Shown one piece after another: positions 1 to 8,211 of a DNA stretch of 64,000 bases. Within the stretch, counting starts at the first letter, position 1, and the number at the start of each line of letters is the position of its first letter. The translations under genes and the position numbers were made by a program. Source of the DNA: Gemmatimonadota bacterium (GTDB taxonomy: Bacteria; Gemmatimonadota; Gemmatimonadetes; Longimicrobiales; Gaopeijiaceae); contig JAURER010000006.1 of assembly GCA_030827315.1 (NCBI GenBank), positions 1 to 64,000 of the forward strand. The letters run 5' to 3'. The notes beneath the pieces are model-generated. The model had not been told where the DNA came from and ran no database searches. It saw only the letters and a list, made by a program, of their open reading frames with translations.

Positions 1-630
1 CTTGCGACGGACCCCCTCGAGGTCGGTGTCGTAGCCCAGATTGACCTGGGCGAGACCGGTGATGCCCGGCAGCACCTTCTGGCGTCGTCGGTACCGGCCC
101 CCGAGCGCGTCCTGCAGCTCCGCGAAGATGTCCGGCTGCTCGGGCCGTGGGCCGACGATGTTCATGTCGCCCTTCAGCACGTTGAAGAACTGCGGCAGTT
201 CGTCGAGTCGCGTCGCACGGAGGAACCGGCCGATGAGCGTGATGCGGGGGTCGTCCTTCAAAGCCCACGACTGACGGGCCTTGCCATCGTCGGGTCGCAT
301 CGTGCGGAACTTGTAGATCGTGAAGATCTTTCCGCCCCGGTCCGCGTCGCGACGGTGAGTCACGGCCTCGGGACCGCGCGCGCGACGCCGATCGATTCCC
401 ACCCGCGGCTGCCTGAAGATGACCGGCCCCGGGGAAGTGAGCTTGATGGCGGCTGCGATGAGCAGCATCAGGGGCGCCGTCAGGGCGATGCCGACCACGG
501 CCACGACGACATTGACCATCCGGGCGGCCCGGTCCCGCTTGCGGATGCGGGGAGGCTCGGCGACCAGGTTGCGCGCCTTGTAGCGCAACGAGAGAGGCGA
601 AGCCTGAACCGCGAGCGCGCCCAAGGTCAT
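1..630 (-). CDS. Initiating sugar-phosphate transferase (bacterial sugar transferase family), 3' end beyond window
   Basis: This family transfers a sugar-1-phosphate to undecaprenyl phosphate at the inner membrane, the first committed step of exopolysaccharide or O-antigen repeat assembly. The 210 codons present show one hydrophobic segment (about residues 38-62), then the family signatures SPGPVIF, KFRTM, LDELPQFFNVLKGDM and GPRPE, and later PGITGLAQVN. Only one membrane helix precedes the catalytic domain, so it looks like the short PglC-type form rather than the five-helix WbaP type. An Arg-rich insert lies between the GIDRR and KIFTIYKFRTM parts. The ATG at 630 is the only clear in-frame start before the helix. 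The stop lies to the left of the window. The Wzc-like and Wza-like genes nearby support a polysaccharide role. Confidence 0.88.
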   Translation of the reverse strand, partial: MTLGALAVQASPLSLRYKARNLVAEPPRIRKRDRAARMVNVVVAVVGIALTAPLMLLIAAAIKLTSPGPVIFRQPRVGIDRRRARGPEAVTHRRDADRGGKIFTIYKFRTMRPDDGKARQSWALKDDPRITLIGRFLRATRLDELPQFFNVLKGDMNIVGPRPEQPDIFAELQDALGGRYRRRQKVLPGITGLAQVNLGYDTDLEGVRRK

Positions 631-1013
631 CGCGGGCTTGGGCGACGTCCAGTGCGGGCGCAGAGAATGGTTTCGGCTCACGAGTCGAATGCTGTCGGTT
701 GGGCAGGCGTACCCTTCTATTGATTCTGGTGCAAGCCCCGTTCTCGTCCGCGGCACAATCGCTTCAGTTCATCGATATCGTTTCACTACAGAGACTTATG
801 GTCTTGCACGTACCCCTTCCGGTGGCTGGTGATCTCGAGGATTGTGGGATGATGGCCACGCAGACGTGGCGTGAGCGCAACGCCAGTCGCAGGGCCCGGA
901 TGGGCGCCCATCATGGTCGTCATCCCTGCGCACGGGCGCTCGGCTGACCGCAGGAGTGTGACCCCCGGCGGCCGACCCCTGAGAAGCGTGAAGCGAAGCT
1001 CGATTCCGGCGGC
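631..1013. other. 383-bp intergenic region between regulator and sugar transferase
   Basis: No protein-coding frame here looks real. On the minus strand, about 100 bp upstream of the sugar transferase ATG, positions 730-744 read GAGAACG-N4-TTGCA. This has a perfect sigma-54 -12 half (TTGCA) but only a partial -24 half, because the invariant GG is AG. It is recorded as a weak candidate target for the neighbouring sigma-54 activator. Confidence 0.3.
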
Positions 1014-2582
1014 TCAGGAGCCCGCGTCCGACCCGATGGAGTCGCGACCGATGCCGTGCTTGTCCATGAGCCGATAGAGCGTCGTGCGATCGACGCCCGC
1101 CAGCCGTGCCGCGTCGGAGATGTTGCCCCCCGACGACTGGACCACGTGGGAGAGATAATCCACCTCGAAGCGGGACAGGATCAGCTCCCGGGCGGAGTGG
1201 TAATCCATCTCCATCACGGCCGGTGGGGCCTCCCCCGGTCCGGTCGAAGGGGGCACGACCATTGAACCCGGCTCGTCCAGGAAGACGATGTCCTCGGGCC
1301 TCAGTTCCTGACCCGCCTCCGCGAGCACCACGACGTGCTCGATCACATTCCGCAGCTCACGAACATTGCCGGGCCAAGGAGCACGGCTCAGAACCCCAAC
1401 GGCCTCTGTCGAAAGGCGAGGCACCGCGGCGCCCGGCTCGCGGTGCTGTCCCCAGAATTCCTTCAGGAATTCCTCCGCGAGGACGGGGATGTCCTCCGGT
1501 CGCTCGCGCAGCGCAGGGATGTGGATGGGCACGACGCGGAGCCGGTAGTGCAGATCCGTGCGCAGCGACCCGTCTTCGATGGCCTCCAGCGGGTTCCGGT
1601 TCGTCGCCGCGATGAAACGCACGTTCACCACCGCATCGGTCCGGGTCGATCCGACGCGACGCACGATGCCGTCCTGGAGCACCCGCAGGAGCTTTGCCTG
1701 GGTGGGCAGCGGGAGCTCCGTCAGCTCGTCGAGAAAAAGCGTTCCACCGTTGGCCGTCTCGAGCAGACCCTCCTTGTCCCGGACTGCCCCCGTGAACGCC
1801 CCCTGCACGTGGCCGAACATCTCGGACTCGACCAGCGCCTCCGGAATCGCCGCGCAGTTGACCGGCACGAGCTCCCGGCTGCTGCGGCGACTGTTCATGT
1901 GGATGTACTGGGCGATGACCTCCTTGCCGACGCCGCTCTCCCCCGTGATGAAGACCGACGCGTCGGTGCGCGCCACCTTGGAGGCAAGCTCGATGACGCG
2001 CCGCAGCGCGGCGCTCTTTCCGTATAGCGGGATACCGTCACTGTGGCCGGCCCGGGGCGCGAGCGCGCGGGCCTGCGCGCGGGCGCCCTCCCTCGCGACG
2101 GTGACCGCGTGCGCGGCGCGTCCGACGAGGATCTCGAAGTGGGTGGCCGAGAACGGCTTGGGGAGGTAATCCCAGGCCCCGGCCCGCAGAGCCGAGACGC
2201 TCGACTCGACGCTTGGATTGCCCGTCATGACGATCCCGAGGGTCTCGGGGTTCACCTCGAGGGCCGTTTTCAGGACCGCCAGCCCGGACACCCGGGGCAT
2301 GTAGAGGTCGACGAGCAGGATGTCGAAGGCGCGGTTGCGGATCATCCGCTGCGCATCGTCTCCGCGGCCGCACACCGTGACGGAGAAGCCTTCGTTACGC
2401 AGGAGCGACGCGCAGCTCTCCAGGAGGGCCTGCTCGTCGTCGACGACGAGGACCTCGATCGACTGACGCGTTTCGGCATCCACCGCGATAAGATCGAACT
2501 CGCCGTCGCCGGCCGCGGCCACCGCGCCGCCTCTCGGGCCGCGCGCCGGGTAACTCCGGCCGGAGTCGGCGGGCGTCTTCAT
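1014..2582 (-). CDS. Sigma-54-dependent response regulator (NtrC/PrsR type)
   Basis: A bacterial enhancer-binding protein that activates RNA polymerase-sigma54. Of 522 residues, the receiver domain starts near residue 40 (VLVVDDE) with the phospho-acceptor Asp in LLVDLYMP. The AAA+ domain has Walker A GESGVGKE, the sigma-54 contact loop GAFTGA and Walker B GGTLFLDE. The C-terminus has a Fis-type helix-turn-helix (NISDAARLAGVDRTTLYR). I chose the ATG at 2582 because AGGGAG lies 4-5 bases upstream. An in-frame ATG at 2696 would add 38 residues of low-complexity, non-conserved sequence. It is divergent from the Wzc-like kinase gene and upstream of the sugar transferase, so it probably regulates exopolysaccharide synthesis. 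No partner histidine kinase is visible in the window. Confidence 0.92.
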   Translation of the reverse strand: MKTPADSGRSYPARGPRGGAVAAAGDGEFDLIAVDAETRQSIEVLVVDDEQALLESCASLLRNEGFSVTVCGRGDDAQRMIRNRAFDILLVDLYMPRVSGLAVLKTALEVNPETLGIVMTGNPSVESSVSALRAGAWDYLPKPFSATHFEILVGRAAHAVTVAREGARAQARALAPRAGHSDGIPLYGKSAALRRVIELASKVARTDASVFITGESGVGKEVIAQYIHMNSRRSSRELVPVNCAAIPEALVESEMFGHVQGAFTGAVRDKEGLLETANGGTLFLDELTELPLPTQAKLLRVLQDGIVRRVGSTRTDAVVNVRFIAATNRNPLEAIEDGSLRTDLHYRLRVVPIHIPALRERPEDIPVLAEEFLKEFWGQHREPGAAVPRLSTEAVGVLSRAPWPGNVRELRNVIEHVVVLAEAGQELRPEDIVFLDEPGSMVVPPSTGPGEAPPAVMEMDYHSARELILSRFEVDYLSHVVQSSGGNISDAARLAGVDRTTLYRLMDKHGIGRDSIGSDAGS

Positions 2583-2860
2583 CCGGCTCCCTGATGTGCC
2601 CCGGTCGCAGGGATGGCCACGGTTGTGTTGCGTAAGCGCTGCATGTGGGGGCCGTGTCGGGGTGATTTCGGCTGCGGGGTTGTGCCACTCCGACAAATCT
2701 TGACGGACAGGCCCCCGTCGTACAAGCCCTGTGTTTCGCTGGTCCTACGCCGTGTGTCGCTGTAGCGCATCACGACCATCTGGCGAGCTGGCGCGTCCTG
2801 ACGGAGCCGCTCACGTGGCTCTGGTGGTTCAAGGCTAATTGGTTTTAGCTTGTGTAGTGC

Positions 2861-5335
2861 ATGTTCCACACTTTGTCCGAGCCGGCGGCCATGTCCGACG
2901 ACAAGCTGATCCACCCGCCGGCGATCGACGCGGGTCATACGGATCTGACCGCTCAGCGTAACGGAGCGCCACCGCCGTCCCCGTACCTGGAAGAAGCGTA
3001 CTACCCGCCGATGGAACACGGTGCCGGCGGGATCGACGTCCGGCGCTATCTGTTCGCGGTCTTCCGTTACAAGTGGCTGCTCGCGATCGCTCTGCTCGTC
3101 GGAACCGCCGGTGCCTACTACGCGTGGACCACCACGGACGTCACGTACACCGCGGAGGGTAACCTCTGGATCGAGGTCGAGGCCCGCGGGGGCGCCGGTG
3201 ACGTGACGCCGATCCGCTCGAGCGGGCTCCTGGAGTCGAATGCGTGGATCGAGCTCCTTCGGTCGTATCAGGTCCTCGACACCGTCGCGATGCGCGAGCG
3301 GCTCTTCCTGGGCGTGCCCGGGGACTTTGCTCCGGCCTTCGCCATGTTCGACCTTGCGGATCAGTTCCTGCCAGGCACCTACGTCCTCCGCGTCGGACAG
3401 GCCGGGGACGAGTTCGTTCTGACCACGTCGGAAGGCGTGCTCGTGCAGCAGGCCGCCTTCGGGGTTCCGATCGGTGAGAACGTGGGCTTCCGTTGGATGC
3501 CCGCGCGCGGTTCCTTCCCCGAAGAGGCCGAGGTCCGCTTCACTGTTCTCACCGCGCGGGACGCGGCGCGAGATCTTTCGGAGCGTCTGGTCACGCGCAT
3601 GGACCGTGCGGGGAACTTCCTGAGCCTTTCCCTGGATGGTCCGAACCCCGAGAAGATCGCGTCCATCCTTAACTCGGTGATGGGGCGACACGTCACGATC
3701 TCCGCGGAACTCAAGCGCGCCAAGCTCGATGAGACGCTGGTCATCCTCGAGGAACAGCTGGACACCATGGAGCGGCAGCTGGCCGGGGCGGAACGGGATC
3801 TCCAGGAGTTCAGGGTCTCGACGATCAGCCTGCCAAGTGACCGGTCCATGCCGATCGCGCCGGGGCTCGACATCACCCAGGACCCCGTCTTCGGCAGCTA
3901 CTTCGACATGCGGGTCCGGGTGGAGCAGATCAGTCAGGACCGGGACCGACTCGTCGAGATCCAGCAGGAGATCGCCCAGGGCCAGGTCCGCATCGAGGCG
4001 CTCGAGCTCGTTCCTGCCGCGGCCAACTCCTCGGAACTCCGGAACATCCTCGACGAGCTCGTCGAGGCCCGCTCGCAGCTCAGGGTGCTCCGCGACCGAT
4101 ACTCCGACGACTATCCGCCCATTCAGGACTGGCTCACCAACATCGAGTCTATCGAGACGGAAGCGATCCCACGGGTCGTGTCCGGAATCGTGAGCGAGCT
4201 CTCGACGCAGGAGCGGGATCTCCGCGCGCGGGTCGCCGCGGCCCAGACCGAGCTCCGCGAGATCCCTCCCCGGACCATCGAGGAGGGACGCCTCGAGCGT
4301 CGTGTCGAGACGACGACGACCCTGTACAACGAGATCCGTGGCCGGGTCGAGGCCGCGCGTCTCGCGGCTGCGAGCTCGATCCCCGACGTGCGCATCCTCG
4401 ATGAAGCGACCGTGCCGTCACGACCGTCCCGGGACCAGCGGCTTCCGCTCGCCGCCATCATCTTCTTCGGCTGTCTCGGTGCAGCTACGGGCGCCGCGAT
4501 CCTGCTCGACCGTCTGGACTCGCGATTCCGTTACGCGGCTGACGTGGGCAAGGACATCGGGCTCGACATCCTCGGAAGCATCCCGCGCATCGAGGCGGGG
4601 AAGGGGCGGCGCGGTGTCGTGAATGCGGCGCAGGCGCTCGAGGCGTTCCGCGAGCTGCGCATCCACGTGGGGTTCGCATACGGCAGCGCGGGTCCCATCA
4701 CGCTCGCCATCACGAGTCCGTCGGAGGGCGAGGGCAAATCCCTCATTTCGTCGAACCTCGCGGTCGCGTTCTCGGAAGTCGGGCGACGCACGCTGCTCGT
4801 CGACGGCGACACGCGCCGAGGCGACGCCCATCGGCTGCTCGGTCGCGAGCGCTCGCCGGGTCTGATCGACTACCTCCGTGAGCGGACCGGTGAGGACATC
4901 ATCCAGGCCACGGATCACCCGAACCTCGACTTCATCGGGTCCGGGTCGCGCGGGGTGTCGACACCGGAGCTCCTGGCTTCCCCCCGGATGGCGTACTTCA
5001 TCGGGACGCTCAAGCGGACGTACGACGTGATCATCGTCGACTGCCCGCCGCTCGCGTCCGGAGGGGACCCGCTGATCCTCGGGTCGCTCACCGGGAATCT
5101 GGCGGTGGTCATCCGGACGGGGTCGACCGAGAAGGCGCTCGCGCAGGCGAAGCTCGATCAGTTGTCGCGGCTTCCCATCCGGATCCTCGGGGCGATCCTC
5201 AACGACGTTTCAGAGCGCGACCAGTACCACTCGTACTACGGCTCGTACCTGCCGAGTTACGAGCCCATCCCCGAGGAGGGAGACGACGAGGCGACGCCTC
5301 TCCTCGCCGAGCGCGGCGCCGAGGATGACGAGTAG
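2861..5335 (+). CDS. Polysaccharide co-polymerase / autokinase (Wzc-type BY-kinase fusion)
   Basis: Controls polymerisation and export of exopolysaccharide at the inner membrane. The 824 residues contain an N-terminal Wzz domain with a first membrane helix near residues 62-82 (YKWLLAIALLVG). A long coiled-coil periplasmic region follows, then a second helix near residues 530-548, then a CpsD-like tyrosine-kinase domain. That domain has Walker A SPSEGEGKS, Walker A' LLVDGDTRRG and Walker B VIIVDCPP. The C-terminus carries a tyrosine cluster (YHSYYGSYLPSYEP), the usual autophosphorylation tail. ATG 2861 has no clear ribosome binding site, and ATG 2891 (MSDDKL) is an equally possible start. A possible promoter lies at 2700-2726 (TTGACG, 15-bp spacer, TACAAG). 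It is divergent from the sigma-54 regulator and convergent with the response regulator downstream. Confidence 0.93.
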   Translation: MFHTLSEPAAMSDDKLIHPPAIDAGHTDLTAQRNGAPPPSPYLEEAYYPPMEHGAGGIDVRRYLFAVFRYKWLLAIALLVGTAGAYYAWTTTDVTYTAEGNLWIEVEARGGAGDVTPIRSSGLLESNAWIELLRSYQVLDTVAMRERLFLGVPGDFAPAFAMFDLADQFLPGTYVLRVGQAGDEFVLTTSEGVLVQQAAFGVPIGENVGFRWMPARGSFPEEAEVRFTVLTARDAARDLSERLVTRMDRAGNFLSLSLDGPNPEKIASILNSVMGRHVTISAELKRAKLDETLVILEEQLDTMERQLAGAERDLQEFRVSTISLPSDRSMPIAPGLDITQDPVFGSYFDMRVRVEQISQDRDRLVEIQQEIAQGQVRIEALELVPAAANSSELRNILDELVEARSQLRVLRDRYSDDYPPIQDWLTNIESIETEAIPRVVSGIVSELSTQERDLRARVAAAQTELREIPPRTIEEGRLERRVETTTTLYNEIRGRVEAARLAAASSIPDVRILDEATVPSRPSRDQRLPLAAIIFFGCLGAATGAAILLDRLDSRFRYAADVGKDIGLDILGSIPRIEAGKGRRGVVNAAQALEAFRELRIHVGFAYGSAGPITLAITSPSEGEGKSLISSNLAVAFSEVGRRTLLVDGDTRRGDAHRLLGRERSPGLIDYLRERTGEDIIQATDHPNLDFIGSGSRGVSTPELLASPRMAYFIGTLKRTYDVIIVDCPPLASGGDPLILGSLTGNLAVVIRTGSTEKALAQAKLDQLSRLPIRILGAILNDVSERDQYHSYYGSYLPSYEPIPEEGDDEATPLLAERGAEDDE

Positions 5336-5351
5336 GGATCCCGATCCCGCG

Positions 5352-5369
5352 GGGCCGGGGGACCGGCCC
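5352..5369. terminator. GC hairpin between convergent genes
   Basis: GGGCCGG and CCGGCCC pair over a 4-base loop in the 40-bp gap between the kinase gene stop and the convergent response-regulator stop. It has no strong T-run on either side. The position and symmetry suggest a bidirectional terminator. Confidence 0.45.
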
Positions 5370-5375
5370 GATCGA

Positions 5376-6308
5376 TCAGGCTTCGTGGGCCCTGACCCTG
5401 AAGCTGCCGTCGTCGGCCTGTGCCTTTCGCAGCGCCATCGTAGCCCGCAGCAGCATGTCTTCCGGCGTTGCGGCGTCGGGCCCCGAGACCGCGCAGAAAC
5501 CCGCGCGGATCTGCGCGAGCGTTTCCGTGCTCACCCCGTAGGCGTTCCGGTTCGGATCGGCTTCGATGGCTTCCAGCACCCGGTCGGCGAGCCTGAGCGC
5601 GCCCTTCTGGTCCGTCCCGGGGGAGACGACCACGAACTCGCCCGGCCCGAGGCGGCCGATCGTGTCGGAAATCCGTGTGACCGAACGCAGCGCCTCGGCG
5701 ACCGGGCGACCGAGCAGCTCCGCCACCATCTCCGCCGCTTCGCCCGCCTCGGTCGTCGCCGAGGAGTGGGGGCCGAACGCCACGCACGTCATCGATCGGT
5801 CGTGACGCGACGCGTCCGCCGCGATCTCCTTCGCACGCTGGAGGATGCCGCGCACGTTGTAGAAGCCCGTGGCCGGATCCGTAAGCCCCCGGTCTCGGAC
5901 CCGGTCGGCTTCCTGCTTCGCGCGAACGAAGGTGTCCATGCGGAGAATCAGTTCGTTGGCATCGACGGGGTGCGTGAGCACGTCCCACGCGCCGGCGCCC
6001 AGGGCCTCGAGGCGCTCCACGCGCCCGATCGACGAACTCGTGAGCGTCAGGATGGGCGTGGTGGCGTGGACCGTCGCAGACTCTTTGAGCCTTCGGATCA
6101 GGTCGATTCCATCAGCGTCGGGCAGGTTCACGTCCACGAGGATCGCGTCCGGGCTCACCTTGCCGACGAGGTCCAGCGCCTGCTGGCCGGTATACGCCTT
6201 GAGTACGACGTGCCCCTTCGGCCGCAGGATGCTTTCGATGGACCGCGACGTCCACTCCTGATCGTCCACCAGAAGGACGAGAGGCGTCAGGTCGGTGGCT
6301 TTCTGCAT
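5376..6308 (-). CDS. Response regulator with degenerate GGDEF-like output domain
   Basis: A 310-residue cytoplasmic signalling protein. A receiver domain fills the first 120 residues (VLLVDDQEW; phospho-acceptor Asp in ILVDVNLP). The C-terminal half has the length and start (DPATGFYNVRG) of a GGDEF domain. The signature at residues 221-225 reads GPGEF instead of GGDEF, so the catalytic Asp is missing and cyclase activity is unlikely. A c-di-GMP-binding or protein-protein role is possible, since no RxxD site is obvious either. I prefer the ATG at 6308, directly before the receiver fold. ATG 6407 would add 33 residues. It sits between the Wzc-like and Wza-like genes on the opposite strand, so control of polysaccharide synthesis is an inference from position. 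Confidence 0.82.
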   Translation of the reverse strand: MQKATDLTPLVLLVDDQEWTSRSIESILRPKGHVVLKAYTGQQALDLVGKVSPDAILVDVNLPDADGIDLIRRLKESATVHATTPILTLTSSSIGRVERLEALGAGAWDVLTHPVDANELILRMDTFVRAKQEADRVRDRGLTDPATGFYNVRGILQRAKEIAADASRHDRSMTCVAFGPHSSATTEAGEAAEMVAELLGRPVAEALRSVTRISDTIGRLGPGEFVVVSPGTDQKGALRLADRVLEAIEADPNRNAYGVSTETLAQIRAGFCAVSGPDAATPEDMLLRATMALRKAQADDGSFRVRAHEA

Positions 6309-6592
6309 AACGCGCAGGGGTGTGCTGGGGGCAGGTTTGAGCCGTCGTGCGATGGCGTCATCCCTTGAATCGCAAGATCCGTGCACGATGATGCCCCAAG
6401 GTGCCACCCGGGGTGGTTTTCCGCAAAGCTTTTAGCGTTCTGGGGATTCGGACGGTGGTCAGGGGCACCGCATTGGGTGGGTGGGTGTGGCTCAGGCCCC
6501 ACGTTTCCCGCTCGCCGTGTCGGATCGGCGCACGGGCGAGGCGGGGTGTCGGCGTTCTGTACGGGTCCGCATTTTGCTCCTACTTTCCGGCC

Positions 6593-7381
6593 ATGACCCT
6601 TCAAATCCGAGGCCTGCTGGCCACGTTCGTCCTCGCCGTGATGGTCGCAACCGCCGGCCCTGTCGACGCGCAACTGCCGTTCGAGGCGGAGCCCGGAAGC
6701 TCGGTGCGTACGAGGGCGGACCTGGAGCAACTCCTCCGGTTCTATGAGGATGCGCTGCTGTCACCGGCGTATTCCGACCGGGTCAAGGCATCCCTCTCGG
6801 TCGAGGCGTCCCGGGTCCGGGCCCGACTGCGTGACGGTGACTTCAAGCTCGGCGACCGCATCGTGCTCTCCGTGCAGGGCGAGCCGAACCTGCCGGACAC
6901 GGTGCCCGTCGTGGCCGGGCCGATGATCACCCTGCCGCTGTTCGGGGACATACCCCTGGAGGGGGTGTTGCGGTCGGAGGTGGAGGCGCACATCACCCAG
7001 GCGCTGTCGGCCTTCCTCCGTGACCCGCGGGTGGACGCGCAGGGGTTGATGCGCGTGTCGGTGCAAGGCGGCGTGCGGGCTCCGGGGTTCTACGTGGTAC
7101 CGGCGGACATGCTCCTGAGTGAGGCGATGATGGTCGCGGGAGGGCCAGCTCCGACGGCCGAACTCGAGGATCTCCGGATCGAGCGGGGCGTGGACGTCAT
7201 CATGGAGGGAGAGGAGCTTCAGGAGGCGCTGCGCGGAGGCCTCTCGCTCGATCAGCTGAACATGCAGGCGGGCGACCAGATCGTTCTGCCGGAGCGCGGT
7301 CAGGGGATCTTTTCGAATGTGGCGCTGGTGGTGGGCCTGCTCACCTCGATCACGCTCGTGATCGTTCAGCTGTCGCGCTGA
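6593..7381 (+). CDS. Polysaccharide export protein (Wza/BexD family)
   Basis: An outer-membrane/periplasmic export channel component for exopolysaccharide. The 262 residues begin with a signal peptide (residues 1-26, cleavage likely after PVDA). The Poly_export domain follows (FKLGDRIVLSVQGEP... VPVVAGPMITLPLFGDI), then an SLBB-like segment (GGVRAPGFYVVPADMLLSEAM). The C-terminus has a hydrophobic helix (about residues 240-258, NVALVVGLLTSITLVIVQL). There is no lipobox Cys, unlike E. coli Wza. The frame is open further upstream, but the sequence before ATG 6593 is not protein-like and the signal peptide fixes the start. It belongs functionally with the Wzc-like kinase and sugar transferase. 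Confidence 0.88.
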   Translation: MTLQIRGLLATFVLAVMVATAGPVDAQLPFEAEPGSSVRTRADLEQLLRFYEDALLSPAYSDRVKASLSVEASRVRARLRDGDFKLGDRIVLSVQGEPNLPDTVPVVAGPMITLPLFGDIPLEGVLRSEVEAHITQALSAFLRDPRVDAQGLMRVSVQGGVRAPGFYVVPADMLLSEAMMVAGGPAPTAELEDLRIERGVDVIMEGEELQEALRGGLSLDQLNMQAGDQIVLPERGQGIFSNVALVVGLLTSITLVIVQLSR

Positions 7382-7386
7382 CCGGC

Positions 7387-7417
7387 GCCCGCGCTCGTCG
7401 ATTCCGAGAGAGCGGGC
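7387..7417. terminator. Imperfect hairpin between convergent genes
   Basis: GCCCGC at the left pairs with GCGGGC at the right, with a further CTC/GAG pairing after one mismatch. It lies in the 50-bp gap between the export gene and the convergent phosphatase gene. There is no clear T-run. Confidence 0.35.
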
Positions 7418-7431
7418 AGGGTTCCCCTTCT

Positions 7432-8211
7432 TCAGCCCCGCAGCAGGCGCAGCACCTCGTCGTGCAGCACCCCGTTGCTGCTCACCCCCGACCCCCCGTG
7501 CAGCGTCGCCTCGCCCCCCAGCGTGGTGAACTTCCCACCCGCCTCGGTGACGATGGTCAGGAACGGCCCCGCGTCCCACGGCGCCATCACAGGGTCGACC
7601 TGCGCCTCGATACGGCCAGTCGCGACGAGGGCGTGCCCGTAGCAGTCTCCCCACGTCCGCGAGAACGCCGCGGTCTGCTGGATCTTTCGCCAGCCTGACC
7701 CTTCGGGCCGGGACAGGATGCGCTCGACGTCCGTCGTGCACACGACCGCTTCCTCGAGCCGATCGATCGCCGATACCCGGCACGGGCTTCCGTTCCAGCG
7801 GCACCCGAGTCCGGCTCCCGCCGCGACGGTCTCGCGCAGCGGCGGGAAGTGCGCCACGCCCACCGCGCTTTCGCCGTCGATCTCGATGCCGACGAGGACC
7901 CCGTACAGCGGCACGCCGCGCATGAACGACCGCGTCGCGTCGATGGGGTCCAGAATCCACCGGACCCGCGCGCCCTCGTTCGACTCCCCGTACTCCTCCC
8001 CGAGGATGGAGTGCTCGGGGTACCGCGCTTCGACGCGGCTGCGGATCAGCCGTTCGGCCTCTTGGTCCGCGACGGTGACCGGTGTGCCGTCCCCCTTCGC
8101 GTCGTGGTCGACGACGCCACCGAAGTACTTCAGGGTCACGTCGCCCGCCTCGAGCGCGAGCTGGGTCGCGAAGTCGAGGAGTTCCCGAACCTCTTGGGTG
8201 CCCCCCCTCAA
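7432..8211 (-). CDS. Inositol-monophosphatase-family phosphatase, histidinol-phosphatase-like
   Basis: A Mg-dependent sugar/alcohol phosphatase of 259 residues. It has the family metal-binding motifs GEEYGE (about residue 69), WILDPIDATRSF (about residue 86) and PWDAGP (about residue 210). The DPIDxTRSF form with the following GVPLYGVLVG resembles the HisN histidinol-phosphate phosphatases of actinobacteria more than inositol phosphatases. No other his gene is in the window, so substrate remains open. I chose TTG 8211. It overlaps the stop of the upstream diguanylate cyclase gene (TTGA), is preceded by a GGAGCGGAGAG purine stretch, and gives the usual family length. Longer ATG-started frames would run backwards through the neighbour's coding sequence. 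It is cotranscribed with the cyclase gene. Confidence 0.83.
   Translation of the reverse strand: MRGGTQEVRELLDFATQLALEAGDVTLKYFGGVVDHDAKGDGTPVTVADQEAERLIRSRVEARYPEHSILGEEYGESNEGARVRWILDPIDATRSFMRGVPLYGVLVGIEIDGESAVGVAHFPPLRETVAAGAGLGCRWNGSPCRVSAIDRLEEAVVCTTDVERILSRPEGSGWRKIQQTAAFSRTWGDCYGHALVATGRIEAQVDPVMAPWDAGPFLTIVTEAGGKFTTLGGEATLHGGSGVSSNGVLHDEVLRLLRG

Noticed and set aside
2670-2685. Apparent sigma-54 promoter (TGGCAC...GC, minus strand) upstream of the regulator
   Set aside because: The GG and GC elements are 9 bases apart rather than the required 10, and the -12 part is CCGCA instead of TTGCA.
2582-2696. Longer N-terminus of the sigma-54 regulator from ATG 2696
   Set aside because: The extra 38 residues are low-complexity, and ATG 2582 has a better ribosome binding site just ahead of the receiver domain.
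2579-3691. A 370-codon minus-strand frame overlapping the regulator/kinase gap
   Set aside because: It is antisense to the Wz-type kinase gene and has no domain signals.
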